Shown: piece after piece, positions 15,724-24,170 of the stretch | Position numbering within the stretch: the stretch's first letter is position 1 | How the letters are laid out: each line of letters starts with the position of its first letter | Origin: Desulfobacteraceae bacterium | GTDB lineage: Bacteria; Desulfobacterota; Desulfobacteria; Desulfobacterales; JAJDOA01 | Reading direction: 5' to 3' | Assembly: GCA_022340405.1 (NCBI GenBank) | Contig: JAJDOA010000287.1 | Location: 1-33,463, forward strand | DNA: 33,463 nucleotides | Program-made: the position numbers and the translations under genes | The notes under the pieces: model-generated | Database searches by the model: none | What the model saw: only the letters and a program-made list of their open reading frames with translations | What the model was told of the DNA's origin: nothing

Positions 15724-17613
15724 ATGGCCAAGGCCACCCATTGGGCCGACCAGTACATCCAAAAGCGCCGCACTGCGGAAAAAGCCGTATGGAAGATCCA
15801 ACCGGGGCAGCGTGTGTTTATCGGGTCCGCTTGTGGTGAGCCCCAGCACCTGGTTCGGGCCGTCGCCGAAGCCTCCGATCGATTTGTCGACATCGAGATT
15901 GTCCGTCTGCTGGCGTTGGAGTCGGCCCCGCTGACGCGAATCGCCAGCAAGTCCATGGATCAGGTCTTCAACATCCGCCAGGCTTATCTCGGGTCGGCCA
16001 AGCCCAAAACCTTGGTCCGGAACCTGCGATACATTACGCCGATCAACCTTTCCGCGATTCCCAAACTTTTCGAGAGCCGGAGGATTCATATTCACGTGGC
16101 CCTGATCCAGGTGTCCCCCCCGGACGACTTCGGCTGGATGAGCCTCGGTGTTTCGGTGGACATTACCCTGTCGGCCGCCCTGTCCGCCGACTGGGTGATC
16201 GCACAGGTCAACCCCCGCATGCCCAGGGTTCTGGGCAACAGCTTCATCCACGTCAACGATGTGGATGCCGTGGTCGAACACGAAGAGGACGTGCTGACCG
16301 TGACCGAACCTCCGGAAATGGAGTCGGCCAACGAAATCGGGCGGCTGATCGCCGGGCTCGTCGAGGACGGCTCCACGCTGCACATCAGCCCCGGCGCCAC
16401 TTCCCGGGGAACCCTTCTGGCGCTGTCCGGGAAAAAGGATCTCGGGGTTCACACGGAATACATCACCGACGGTGTCATGAAACTGATTTCCAGAGGCGTT
16501 ATCACCAATCGAAAAAAAGGCCAGAAGGAGGGCCGCACGGTGGCCAGCAGCGCCATCGGGAGCCAAAACCTCTATCGGTTTCTGGACGACAATCCCTCCA
16601 TCGAGTTTCAGCCGTCGGACTACGTGAATGATCCCGCCGTCATCGCCGGACACAACCGAATGGTGTCCATGGATGTGGCCATGGCCATGGACCTGACCGG
16701 GCAGGTTGCCGCGGACGCCCTGCTCTACAACCATTTCACGGGCGTGACCGGGATGCTCGATTTCGTGCGCGGCGCCACGGCGGCACCGGGGGGCAAATCC
16801 ATTATGATGCTGCCTTCCACCCGCAGAAACGGCACCCGGAGCCGCATCGTCCCGCTGCTCGGCGACACCGCCGTGGTCGTTCCCCGGGGCGATGTCCACT
16901 ACGTGGTTACCGAATACGGAGCGGTGAATCTATTCGGTAAGAATCTGCAGGAGAGGGCCATGGCCCTGATCGGTTTGGCGCACCCGGATTTTCGCGACGA
17001 ACTCTTTCAGTCGGCCCGCTCCATGGGCCTCTTGAGCCCGAAACGGACCCTCGTGGAGTCCATCCACGGCATCTATCCGAGAAAACTGGAGGAAACCATC
17101 GAGATCACCGGAGAGAAAGTCACCCTCCGTCCGGCGAGGCCCGTGGATGCAAGAAGAATTCAGGAGCACTTCTACAACCTGGACAAGGAAGACGTGGTTT
17201 CCCGGTTTTTTCACGAAAAGACCACCTTTTTGCAGGACGAAATCGAAGAGGTCAGCCATGTGGACTATGTAAAGGCTCTCACGGTCATCGCCCTGGTGGG
17301 GGAGTTCGGGTTCTGGGAGGTGATTGCCGTCGGCCAATATCTGCTGGAGAGCGCCGAAAACATGGCCGAGGTGGCCTTTTCCGTAGCCAGGCCATGGCAG
17401 GGCAGGGGGCTGGGCAAGATCCTCATCCGGAAACTGGCCGACGCGGCGCGGGAAAACGGGATTTCCGGTCTCATGGCTTTCACCACCGTCGGCAACCAGG
17501 CCATGATCCAACTTTTCGAAGCCCTGCCATACCGGGTGCATACCACCGTGGAAAACGAAGTGGTCGAGCTGCGCTGCCGGTTCGACGAACCGGAGGGATC
17601 GGTGGCGCGGTAA
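15724..17613 (+). CDS. Acetyl-CoA hydrolase/CoA-transferase fused to a GNAT domain
   Basis: 629 residues in two parts. Residues about 1-445 are a 4-hydroxybutyrate/acetyl-CoA CoA-transferase family domain with GVHTEYITDGVMKLISRGVITN, whose Glu245 aligns with the family's catalytic glutamate. However, the usual GIG turn is replaced by SPGATSRG near 222-229. Residues about 455-610 are a GNAT acetyltransferase domain with the acetyl-CoA loop VARPWQGRGLGKILI. The family moves CoA between acids or hydrolyses acyl-CoA; the GNAT part might sense or use acetyl-CoA. The ribosome site is weak. It stands alone between recD2 and the RACo gene, and a link to acetyl-CoA made by the ACS operon is plausible but inferred. 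Confidence 0.88.
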   Translation: MAKATHWADQYIQKRRTAEKAVWKIQPGQRVFIGSACGEPQHLVRAVAEASDRFVDIEIVRLLALESAPLTRIASKSMDQVFNIRQAYLGSAKPKTLVRNLRYITPINLSAIPKLFESRRIHIHVALIQVSPPDDFGWMSLGVSVDITLSAALSADWVIAQVNPRMPRVLGNSFIHVNDVDAVVEHEEDVLTVTEPPEMESANEIGRLIAGLVEDGSTLHISPGATSRGTLLALSGKKDLGVHTEYITDGVMKLISRGVITNRKKGQKEGRTVASSAIGSQNLYRFLDDNPSIEFQPSDYVNDPAVIAGHNRMVSMDVAMAMDLTGQVAADALLYNHFTGVTGMLDFVRGATAAPGGKSIMMLPSTRRNGTRSRIVPLLGDTAVVVPRGDVHYVVTEYGAVNLFGKNLQERAMALIGLAHPDFRDELFQSARSMGLLSPKRTLVESIHGIYPRKLEETIEITGEKVTLRPARPVDARRIQEHFYNLDKEDVVSRFFHEKTTFLQDEIEEVSHVDYVKALTVIALVGEFGFWEVIAVGQYLLESAENMAEVAFSVARPWQGRGLGKILIRKLADAARENGISGLMAFTTVGNQAMIQLFEALPYRVHTTVENEVVELRCRFDEPEGSVAR

Positions 17614-17724
17614 TCGTCCGGTATCTGGGCCGGATATCCGATGTCCGATATCAGAGGTCGGAGGCCGGATGGCCGGGAGCTGCCGGTCGGACAGTCAGAC
17701 GGTGGGTCGATGTCGGAACCACAG

Positions 17725-17745
17725 CGTAAGCCGTAAGCCGTGAGC
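17725..17745. repeat. Short tandem repeat, three 7-bp units
   Basis: CGTAAGC, CGTAAGC and CGTGAGC in direct succession, in the gap between the CoA-transferase fusion and the RACo gene. The same gap also holds the perfect palindrome CGGATATCCG. This is low-complexity sequence with no evident function. Confidence 0.5.
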
Positions 17746-17790
17746 CGGCGGCCGGAACCCATAACCCACAACAAACCCCAGGAGTCCGCC

Positions 17791-19722
17791 ATGTCCCGAC
17801 ACACCATTCGATTTCTTCCCTACGACACGAAAATTCGGGTCGAAAGCGGCGAACGACTGCTGCGTGCAGCCATGGAGGCCGGCGTGCACATCAATGCTTC
17901 CTGCGGAGGGGAGGGGGTCTGCGGCAAGTGTCGGGTTATTGTCGAAAGCGGGGAGGTCGAGGACGGCTTTTCCGATCGGCTGAGCCCCGAGGACGTCCAA
18001 AAAGGGTATCGCCTGGCCTGCAGGGCCCGGGTGCGCGGTGATGTCGATATCCGCGTTCCGATCGAGTCGGAAATCGACGCCGGCGTTCTCAACCGCATGG
18101 TATCACCGCGAAAAACCGCACGGATCCAGCAGGCCGACCTGGAAGAACTCAAGGAGCAGGGCCTGTTTCTGCCGCCCGTGGAAAAGCATTACCTGGAGCT
18201 GCCCGAACCCACACCCGAGGACAATCTGGCCGATGTGACGCGCCTGGTCAACTACCTGAAAATTCATCACGGTGAGCACCGCCTTGTGGTGGATCTGCCG
18301 GTGATCCGCAAGACGCCTGTCGCTCTGCGGGAGGACCATTTCCGCATCACCGCGACACTGGCCAGGCCGGTGCAGGAAAATCGCAAGACCCGCGTTATCA
18401 ATATCCAGCCCGGAGACACCACGGATAAAAATTTCGCCGTGGCCGTGGACATCGGAACCACGACCATCTACGGTCAGCTCATCGACCTGAAAAACGGGCA
18501 CGTTCTGGCCGAGGCCGGAGAGTTCAACGCCCAGCTCAGCTACGGCGAGGACGTCATCACACGCATCGTCTTTGCCGAAAAGCCCGGGGGGTTGGAAAAG
18601 ATGGAGGCGCTGGCGGTGGGCACCGTCAACAAAGTACTGTCGCGCATTTTCAAGCAATCCGGTGCAGATCCGGACATGGTTTCCACCGTCACCCTGGCCG
18701 GCAACACCACCATGACCCAACTGATGCTCCGGATCGAGCCCCGACATCTTCGACGGAGTCCATACGTTCCGGCCTCCACCCTGTACCCGCCCCTTCGGGC
18801 CGTGGATCTCGGTCTCGAATTGGGGGATCACGTGACCGCGCTGTTCTATCCAGCCATTTCCAGCTACGTCGGGGGTGACATCGTCGCCGGGGTTATGGGA
18901 TCTGGGCTGTACCGGACTCCCAAGCTCACCCTTTTCATGGACATCGGCACCAACGCGGAAATCGTCATCGGCAATCGGGACTGGCTGGCCTGTGCGGCCT
19001 GTTCGGCCGGGCCGGCCTTCGAAGGCGGCGGCATCACGTTCGGCATGCGCGCCGCAAAGGGGGCCGTCGAAGATTTTTCCATCGACCGCGTTACCTTCGA
19101 ACCCATGGTCTTGACCATCGGCGACGTTCGGCCCCGCGGCATCTGTGGCTCCGGGCTGCTGACCGCGGTGGCCGAGCTTTTCGAGGCCGGCGTGATCGAC
19201 AGCAAGGGAAAATTCAACAGAGACTTGGAGACGAAGCGCATCCGCGAGCGCGATGGGGTATGGGAATACGTGCTGGCATGGGAGGATCAGACCCAGATCG
19301 ACCGGGATCTCGTTCTCACGGAGATCGATATCGAAAACCTCATCCGGGCCAAGGGAGCGGTATACGCCGGATGCCAGACCCTCCTCTCCGAAGTGGGCCT
19401 TCAATTCGCCGATATCGAACAAATTATTCTGGCCGGCGGTTTCGGCAGCTACGTCAATCTCGAAAAGGCCATGGCCATCGGGCTGTTGCCCGAAATGGAT
19501 CCGGACGCCATCGTTTTCGTGGGCAACGGCTCTCTGCTGGGGGCCAAGATGAGCTCGCTCACCAACCGGATTCGAAGGGACGTGGTCGAGGTGACCCGGA
19601 AAATGACCAACTTCGAACTGTCGGAAACCAACTCTTACATGGATCACTATATCGCGGCACTGTTTTTGCCCCACACGGACTTGGACCGGTTTCCAAAGGT
19701 CAAAGAGCGGATGCGGCGGTAG
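17791..19722 (+). CDS. Reductive activator of the corrinoid iron-sulfur protein (RACo-type, ASKHA ATPase)
   Basis: 643 residues. An N-terminal plant-type [2Fe-2S] ferredoxin domain (C38, C44, C47, C77: CGGEGVCGKC...C) is joined by a linker to a C-terminal ASKHA-type ATPase (phosphate loop AVDIGTTTIYGQL, then GGDIVAG, MDIGTNAEIVIG, LAGGFGSYVNLEKA). This matches activators that use ATP to return inactive Co(II) corrinoid to Co(I) in the AcsCD protein. The ATG at 17791 has AGGAG about 7 nt upstream; an upstream in-frame start has no site. It precedes the acs operon by 700 bp on the same strand, with a possible terminator and a separate promoter between, so the two are probably distinct transcripts of one pathway. 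Confidence 0.92.
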   Translation: MSRHTIRFLPYDTKIRVESGERLLRAAMEAGVHINASCGGEGVCGKCRVIVESGEVEDGFSDRLSPEDVQKGYRLACRARVRGDVDIRVPIESEIDAGVLNRMVSPRKTARIQQADLEELKEQGLFLPPVEKHYLELPEPTPEDNLADVTRLVNYLKIHHGEHRLVVDLPVIRKTPVALREDHFRITATLARPVQENRKTRVINIQPGDTTDKNFAVAVDIGTTTIYGQLIDLKNGHVLAEAGEFNAQLSYGEDVITRIVFAEKPGGLEKMEALAVGTVNKVLSRIFKQSGADPDMVSTVTLAGNTTMTQLMLRIEPRHLRRSPYVPASTLYPPLRAVDLGLELGDHVTALFYPAISSYVGGDIVAGVMGSGLYRTPKLTLFMDIGTNAEIVIGNRDWLACAACSAGPAFEGGGITFGMRAAKGAVEDFSIDRVTFEPMVLTIGDVRPRGICGSGLLTAVAELFEAGVIDSKGKFNRDLETKRIRERDGVWEYVLAWEDQTQIDRDLVLTEIDIENLIRAKGAVYAGCQTLLSEVGLQFADIEQIILAGGFGSYVNLEKAMAIGLLPEMDPDAIVFVGNGSLLGAKMSSLTNRIRRDVVEVTRKMTNFELSETNSYMDHYIAALFLPHTDLDRFPKVKERMRR

Positions 19723-19935
19723 CAACAAGCCAGGCCGGCCGGTGAGACGGCAGGCGTGATGGGATGGTGACCCTCCACCGGCGCCGATGTCCGACGAAGC
19801 AAACCCAACCGGCCGTACGAGCCGGGGTACCCTAAGCACCGTATTCGAACCGGTAGGGGTAGGTACCACATTCCGAGGACTTCACCCTTGGCGAGCCCGG
19901 CCTTCCTGGGCAGCCTGAAATGAATTGTAAAAATT

Positions 19936-19963
19936 TGAAATTAAATCAATTTCAGTTTTTTTT
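19936..19963 (+). terminator. AT-rich terminator candidate after the RACo gene
   Basis: TGAAATT (19936-19942), loop AAATC, AATTTCA (19948-19954), then G and eight T (19956-19963). The stem is perfect but entirely weak pairs apart from one G-C, so efficiency is uncertain. A longer, imperfect CTGAAAT/ATTTCAG pairing with the sequence just upstream is also possible. The preceding 19723-19935 stretch shows no gene. Confidence 0.55.
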
Positions 19964-20029
19964 CTGCGCTGCTCCTCCGCCGGGAGCCTGCAAGACAATC
20001 GATGCAAAGTTCGGAAAAAGACTCCCCTA

Positions 20030-20058
20030 TTGACAAAGGTCCCGCTCCCGGCTAAATG
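20030..20058 (+). promoter_or_regulatory. Probable promoter of the acs operon
   Basis: TTGACA (20030-20035), a 17-nt spacer and TAAATG (20053-20058) lie in a locally AT-rich stretch. It would produce a 5' leader of about 360 nt before acsD. That leader contains several short GC hairpins (CCGGGA-T-TCCCGG; GGCG-CAT-CGCC; TCCGA-A-TCGGA within about 20310-20365) but no riboswitch I can recognise. Confidence 0.5.
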
Positions 20059-20424
20059 ATATTTTTTGATTGAATTCGTTGGATGGTTTTGTTCGGTAGG
20101 TATGGCTTCTCCTCAACCCACTCGACTGTATTGATGGTTTACAAAATTTGAGACGCTCGGAGCCTGTTTCACCACCTTTCATGCTGCCTTCCCTTGACGT
20201 GCGAGCGGTTGTTCATTGCCGTACGCGTTGTCGATATTCCTTTTTTATTTCCAGAAAAATAAGGGCGAAAAAATCCAATACGGAAAGGAGGGATGGTCGA
20301 ACCAATCGCTGAGGCCGGGATTCCCGGTGGCGCATCGCCTCCTCTCCGAATCGGACGGGGCGGAGCGTCTGAAAACGGATACTCCTGCAACGCAAACCCT
20401 TGACGAAACCAGAAGGAGGTCACA

Positions 20425-21990
20425 TTGGCTTTCGAATTCTTCAACGAAGCATATGCCGGCGGTATAAAGGCAATCACCATTGGCGCCGGAGACAAGGCCG
20501 TCACGGTCGGGGGGGAAACCTGCTATCCATTTTACCAGTTTGAAGGAGACATGCCCCACAAGCCCAAAGTGGCAATGGAGGTCTGGGACATGGAACCGGA
20601 GGACTGGGCGGAAGCCGCCTTGGAACCGTTCAAGGACGTGGTTTCCGACCCGGCGGCATGGGCCAAGAAGTGCGTCGAGGAATACGGCGCGGAAATCATC
20701 GTGCTGCAGCTCAAGAGCACCGACCCCAACGGAAAGAATGCCAGCGCGGACGAGGCCGCCGCAACGGTGAAGAAGGTGGCCGACGCCGTCGACGTCCCCT
20801 TGGTGGTCTGGGGCGTGGCCAACGTCGAAAAGGATGAAGAGGTCCTAAAGAAAGTGGCGGAGGAGTGCCAGGACAAGACCCTCGTTCTCGGTCCCGTGGA
20901 GGACAAGAACCACAAGGGTATCGGGGCCGCTGCCATGGGCTACGGTCACCTGATCATTTCCTCATCACCCATCGACGTCAACCTGGCCAAACAGGTGAAC
21001 ATCCTGCTGGAGAACCTTGGCGTTTCCAAAGACGCTCTGCTGATCGACCCCACCACCGGCGGCCTGGGCTACGGCCTGGAGTATTCCTACTCGGTGATGG
21101 AGCGTATCCGAATGGCGGCCATGCAGCAGGGAGATGACAAGCTGCAGCTGCCCGTCATCAACAACCTCGGCAACGAAATCTGGAAGTGCAAAGAAGCCAA
21201 GCAGCCCCTGGACGAGGACCCCACATTGGGCGATCCGGAAAGACGCGGCATCCTGATGGAGGCCGTGGGTGCGGTGAGCTACCTCGTGGCCGGATCCGAC
21301 ATTCTGATCATGCGTCATCCCGAGTCCATCCGGCTGGTGAAGTCCTTCATCGATTTGGCCATCGACGGCGGATCCGCAAAGGACGTGGCGGGCATCGAAA
21401 AACGTCTGCCCGCATCGGAAATCGACTATGCGTCCCTGGCCCCCGAGCCGGATCTGACCATCGCCGAAGAAAAGAAAGCTGCGCCCAAGCCGGCGGCGAA
21501 GAAGGAAGCCCCGGCCGCAGCGAAGCCAGCGGCGAAAAAGCAGGCGGCGGCGCCCAAGCCCGCCCCGGAAGCCGCCCCGGCCCCCGCCGCGGAGGCCGCT
21601 GCGCCCAAGGCCGAAGACGAGGCGCAGAAGAAGGCAGACGCGGAGGCCAAGGCCAAGGCGGATGCGGAAGCCAAAGCCAAGGCGGAAGCCGAAGCCAAGA
21701 AGAAGGCCGAAGAAGATGCCAAGGCCAAGGCGGAGGCGGAGGCCAAAGCCAAAGCGGACGCGGAGGCCAAGGCCAAGGCCGAAGCGGAAGCCAAGGCCAA
21801 GGAAGCGGCCGCCAAGCGCGAAGCCGAAGAGGATGCCATCCGTCAGGCGAGAGCCAAAGAACGGGAAGAAGCGGCTGCAAAGCGAAGCACCCAGAAAACG
21901 GAGGAAGTGTCTCTTACCGCGGCTGCCGTCCAACAATCGGAGTTGGACAAAATGCTGTCCAGGCTCGATCGGATTCATCGACGGATATAA
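20425..21990 (+). CDS. acsD: Corrinoid iron-sulfur protein small subunit (CODH/ACS delta) with long Ala/Lys/Glu tail
   Basis: 521 residues against about 310-325 usual for the family. Residues 1-340 are the TIM-barrel core (KVAMEVWDMEPEDW, LKSTDPNGKNASADEAA, LLIDPTTGGLGYGLEYSYSVMERIRMAA, LPVINNLGNEIWKCKEA). Residues about 346-397 form a Pro/Ala/Lys linker. Residues about 398-487 are a run of KAKAEAEAK-like units that should form a long charged single helix, and residues 488-521 are a distinct end (SELDKMLSRLDRIHRRI). The start is TTG with AAGGAGGT about 5 nt upstream, and the N-terminus fits the family. With AcsC it carries the methyl group on cobalamin to acetyl-CoA synthase. It is the first gene of the acs operon. 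Confidence 0.92.
   Translation: MAFEFFNEAYAGGIKAITIGAGDKAVTVGGETCYPFYQFEGDMPHKPKVAMEVWDMEPEDWAEAALEPFKDVVSDPAAWAKKCVEEYGAEIIVLQLKSTDPNGKNASADEAAATVKKVADAVDVPLVVWGVANVEKDEEVLKKVAEECQDKTLVLGPVEDKNHKGIGAAAMGYGHLIISSSPIDVNLAKQVNILLENLGVSKDALLIDPTTGGLGYGLEYSYSVMERIRMAAMQQGDDKLQLPVINNLGNEIWKCKEAKQPLDEDPTLGDPERRGILMEAVGAVSYLVAGSDILIMRHPESIRLVKSFIDLAIDGGSAKDVAGIEKRLPASEIDYASLAPEPDLTIAEEKKAAPKPAAKKEAPAAAKPAAKKQAAAPKPAPEAAPAPAAEAAAPKAEDEAQKKADAEAKAKADAEAKAKAEAEAKKKAEEDAKAKAEAEAKAKADAEAKAKAEAEAKAKEAAAKREAEEDAIRQARAKEREEAAAKRSTQKTEEVSLTAAAVQQSELDKMLSRLDRIHRRI
21616..21885 (+). repeat. Degenerate in-frame repeat in acsD (KAKAEAEA units)
   Basis: GCC-AAG-GCC-AAG/GCG-GAA units recur in frame, coding the charged helix of the AcsD tail. 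The repeat is degenerate at DNA level, with synonymous changes between copies. That suggests selection on the protein and not recent slippage alone. Confidence 0.7.
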
Positions 21991-22074
21991 GTGGATCGGT
22001 GGGATCGAATCCTCTGGGCTCTGCCACCATCAGTGACACATATTGGACAACCGAATTTATAGGAGGAATCTCTA

Positions 22075-24099
22075 ATGGCAATTGAAAAACCAGAAAAGGC
22101 CCCGAAACTGGCCGATCCGATTCAATCTTCCATCGATCCCGGCACGCAGGAGATGATCAAGCGTGCGCAGGACCTGGGCATCGATACGGTCTTCGACCGG
22201 GCAGTACAGATGAAACCCTGCAATATCGGTATTCAGGGCATCTGCTGTAAGAACTGTGCCATGGGGCCGTGCCGACTGCCGTTGCCGAAGGGCGGGATCG
22301 AAGGGGAAGACACCCGCAAAGGCCTGTGCGGCGCGACGGCCAATACCATCGCAGCGCGTAACTTCATCCGCATGATCGCCGGTGGCGCGGCGGCCCACTC
22401 GGACCACGGGCGATGTGTGGCCGAGGTGTTTCTGTCGGTAGCGCGGAAAGAAAGCGATGCCTACCAGATCAAGGACGTGGACAAGCTGCTCTCCATCGCA
22501 CCGTATTTCGACGTTGCCATAACGGTGGAAGAGGATGGAGAAGTCAAGGACCGAGATCTGGATGAAATCACACTGGAAGTGGCGGAAAAGGCAATCAACG
22601 AATGGGGCAAAGCCGAGGGCGAACTTTACTATCTGAAACGTGCCCCGGAGCCCCTGTACGAGAAATGGAAAAAAACGGGCGTGCTGCCGCGCAACATCGA
22701 CCGCGAAATCGTGGAGATCATGCACCGCACCCACATGGGAGTGGATCAGGACTACAAGAACCTGATGAAGCAGGGAACCCGTGCCGCCCTCGCGGACGGC
22801 TGGGGAGGGTCCATGCTGGCCACCGATCTGCAAGACGTCCTGTTCGGCACCCCATACCCATTGCAGGCCGAGGCCAACCTGGGCGTGATGAAGAAGGATC
22901 ACGTCAACATCATCGTCCACGGCCACGAGCCGGTGCTGTCCGAGATGATCGTGGCCATGTGCCAGAAGCCCGAGATGATCGAATACGCCAAGTCCAAAGG
23001 CGCCAAGGGGATCCAGCTGGGCGGCATCTGCTGCACGGCCAACGAGATTTTCCAGCGCCACGGCGTGCCGCAGGCCGGTACCTACCTGCAGCAGGAGCTG
23101 GCCATCATCACCGGCGCCTGCGACGCCATGGTGGTGGATATCCAGTGCATTTTCCAGAACCTGGCCAACGTGGCCGAGTGCTTTCACACCAAGCTGATCA
23201 CCACGCATCCCATCGCCAAAATGGAGCAGGACAGCGTCATTCATATCGAGTTCGACGAACATCATGCTCTTGAAGACGCAGAGAAGATCGTGCGCCTGGC
23301 CATCGACAACTTCGAAAACCGTGGTGCCGACGTCATGATCCCGCAGTACAAGGCCCAGTCCGTCGGCGGCTTTGGGGTCGAGTCGATCCAGTATCATCTG
23401 GGCGGAACTTTCCGCGGCACCTACTACACCCTGAACGATAACATCATCAACGGCCGCATCCGCGGGGTGGCGGGTGTCGTGGGCTGCAACAACGCCCGGA
23501 CACGCCACAACGAAGCTCACATCGCCGTGGTCAAGGAGCTCATCAAGAACGACGTGCTGGTGCTGACAACCGGCTGCAACGGCATCGCATGCGCCATGGA
23601 AGGACTGCTGACTCCCGAAAGCGCGGGCGTCTACTGTGGTCCCGGCCTGAAGGAAGTCTGCGAAACGGTCGGGATTCCACCGGTACTGCATCTGGGATCC
23701 TGCGTGGACAACAGCCGGATCCTTCTGGCGGCCACCGAGGTGGTCAAAGCCGGCGGGCTGGGCAAGGAGCTCAGCGACCTGCCGGCGGCCGGAAGCGCAC
23801 CGGAGTGGATGAGTGAAAAGGCCATCAGCATCGGACACTATTTTGTCGCTTCCGGAGTCTACACCGTTTTCGGCCTGCATCTGCCCACTGCCGGCGCACC
23901 GGTATTCCACGACTACATTTCCAAGGAGATGGAAAAGCTCTACGGCGGCAAATGGGATCTGGAAGCCGATCCGATCAAGCACGCCCGCCTGATGATCGCC
24001 CACATCGACCGCAAGCGAAAAGAGCTGGGCATCGACAAGGCCAGGGATCGTCAGCTCATGGATATGGCGGACCGGATGAAACTGGAGGCATCGGCCTAA
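22075..24099 (+). CDS. acsA: Anaerobic Ni-Fe carbon monoxide dehydrogenase catalytic subunit
   Basis: 674 residues, CooS/AcsA family, reversibly reducing CO2 to CO for acetyl-CoA synthesis. Cluster ligands are all present. D cluster: C49 and C57. B cluster: C58, C61, C66, C85. C cluster: the His in HGHEP (about 282-284) and Cys residues in GGICCTANE, VDIQCIFQN, GCNNARTRHNE, TTGCNGIACAM and HLGSCVDNSR. AGGAGG lies 8 nt before the ATG. It is the second gene of the acs operon, 84 nt after acsD. No cooC/acsF nickel-insertion gene is seen in the window. Confidence 0.96.
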   Translation: MAIEKPEKAPKLADPIQSSIDPGTQEMIKRAQDLGIDTVFDRAVQMKPCNIGIQGICCKNCAMGPCRLPLPKGGIEGEDTRKGLCGATANTIAARNFIRMIAGGAAAHSDHGRCVAEVFLSVARKESDAYQIKDVDKLLSIAPYFDVAITVEEDGEVKDRDLDEITLEVAEKAINEWGKAEGELYYLKRAPEPLYEKWKKTGVLPRNIDREIVEIMHRTHMGVDQDYKNLMKQGTRAALADGWGGSMLATDLQDVLFGTPYPLQAEANLGVMKKDHVNIIVHGHEPVLSEMIVAMCQKPEMIEYAKSKGAKGIQLGGICCTANEIFQRHGVPQAGTYLQQELAIITGACDAMVVDIQCIFQNLANVAECFHTKLITTHPIAKMEQDSVIHIEFDEHHALEDAEKIVRLAIDNFENRGADVMIPQYKAQSVGGFGVESIQYHLGGTFRGTYYTLNDNIINGRIRGVAGVVGCNNARTRHNEAHIAVVKELIKNDVLVLTTGCNGIACAMEGLLTPESAGVYCGPGLKEVCETVGIPPVLHLGSCVDNSRILLAATEVVKAGGLGKELSDLPAAGSAPEWMSEKAISIGHYFVASGVYTVFGLHLPTAGAPVFHDYISKEMEKLYGGKWDLEADPIKHARLMIAHIDRKRKELGIDKARDRQLMDMADRMKLEASA

Positions 24100-24170
24100 C
24101 CGGCGGCGAAGCGTCGGAAACCGTGCAAAACCCGATACTGTAAAACCAATCCTCAACGAAGGAGGAACGC

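Noticed and set aside
19838-19854. tRNA T-arm-like sequence (TTCGAAT in a small hairpin, minus strand)
   Set aside because: The flanks do not form acceptor, D or anticodon arms; it is just a short palindromic stretch.
20293-20403. 36-codon upstream ORF in the acs leader (starts ATGGTCGAACC)
   Set aside because: The AGGAGG lies only one base from the ATG, far too close, and the codon content shows no regulatory amino-acid run.
20059-20424. Cobalamin riboswitch before the corrinoid protein genes
   Set aside because: Expected from function, but no B12-box-like GCCACTG core or typical arms were found.
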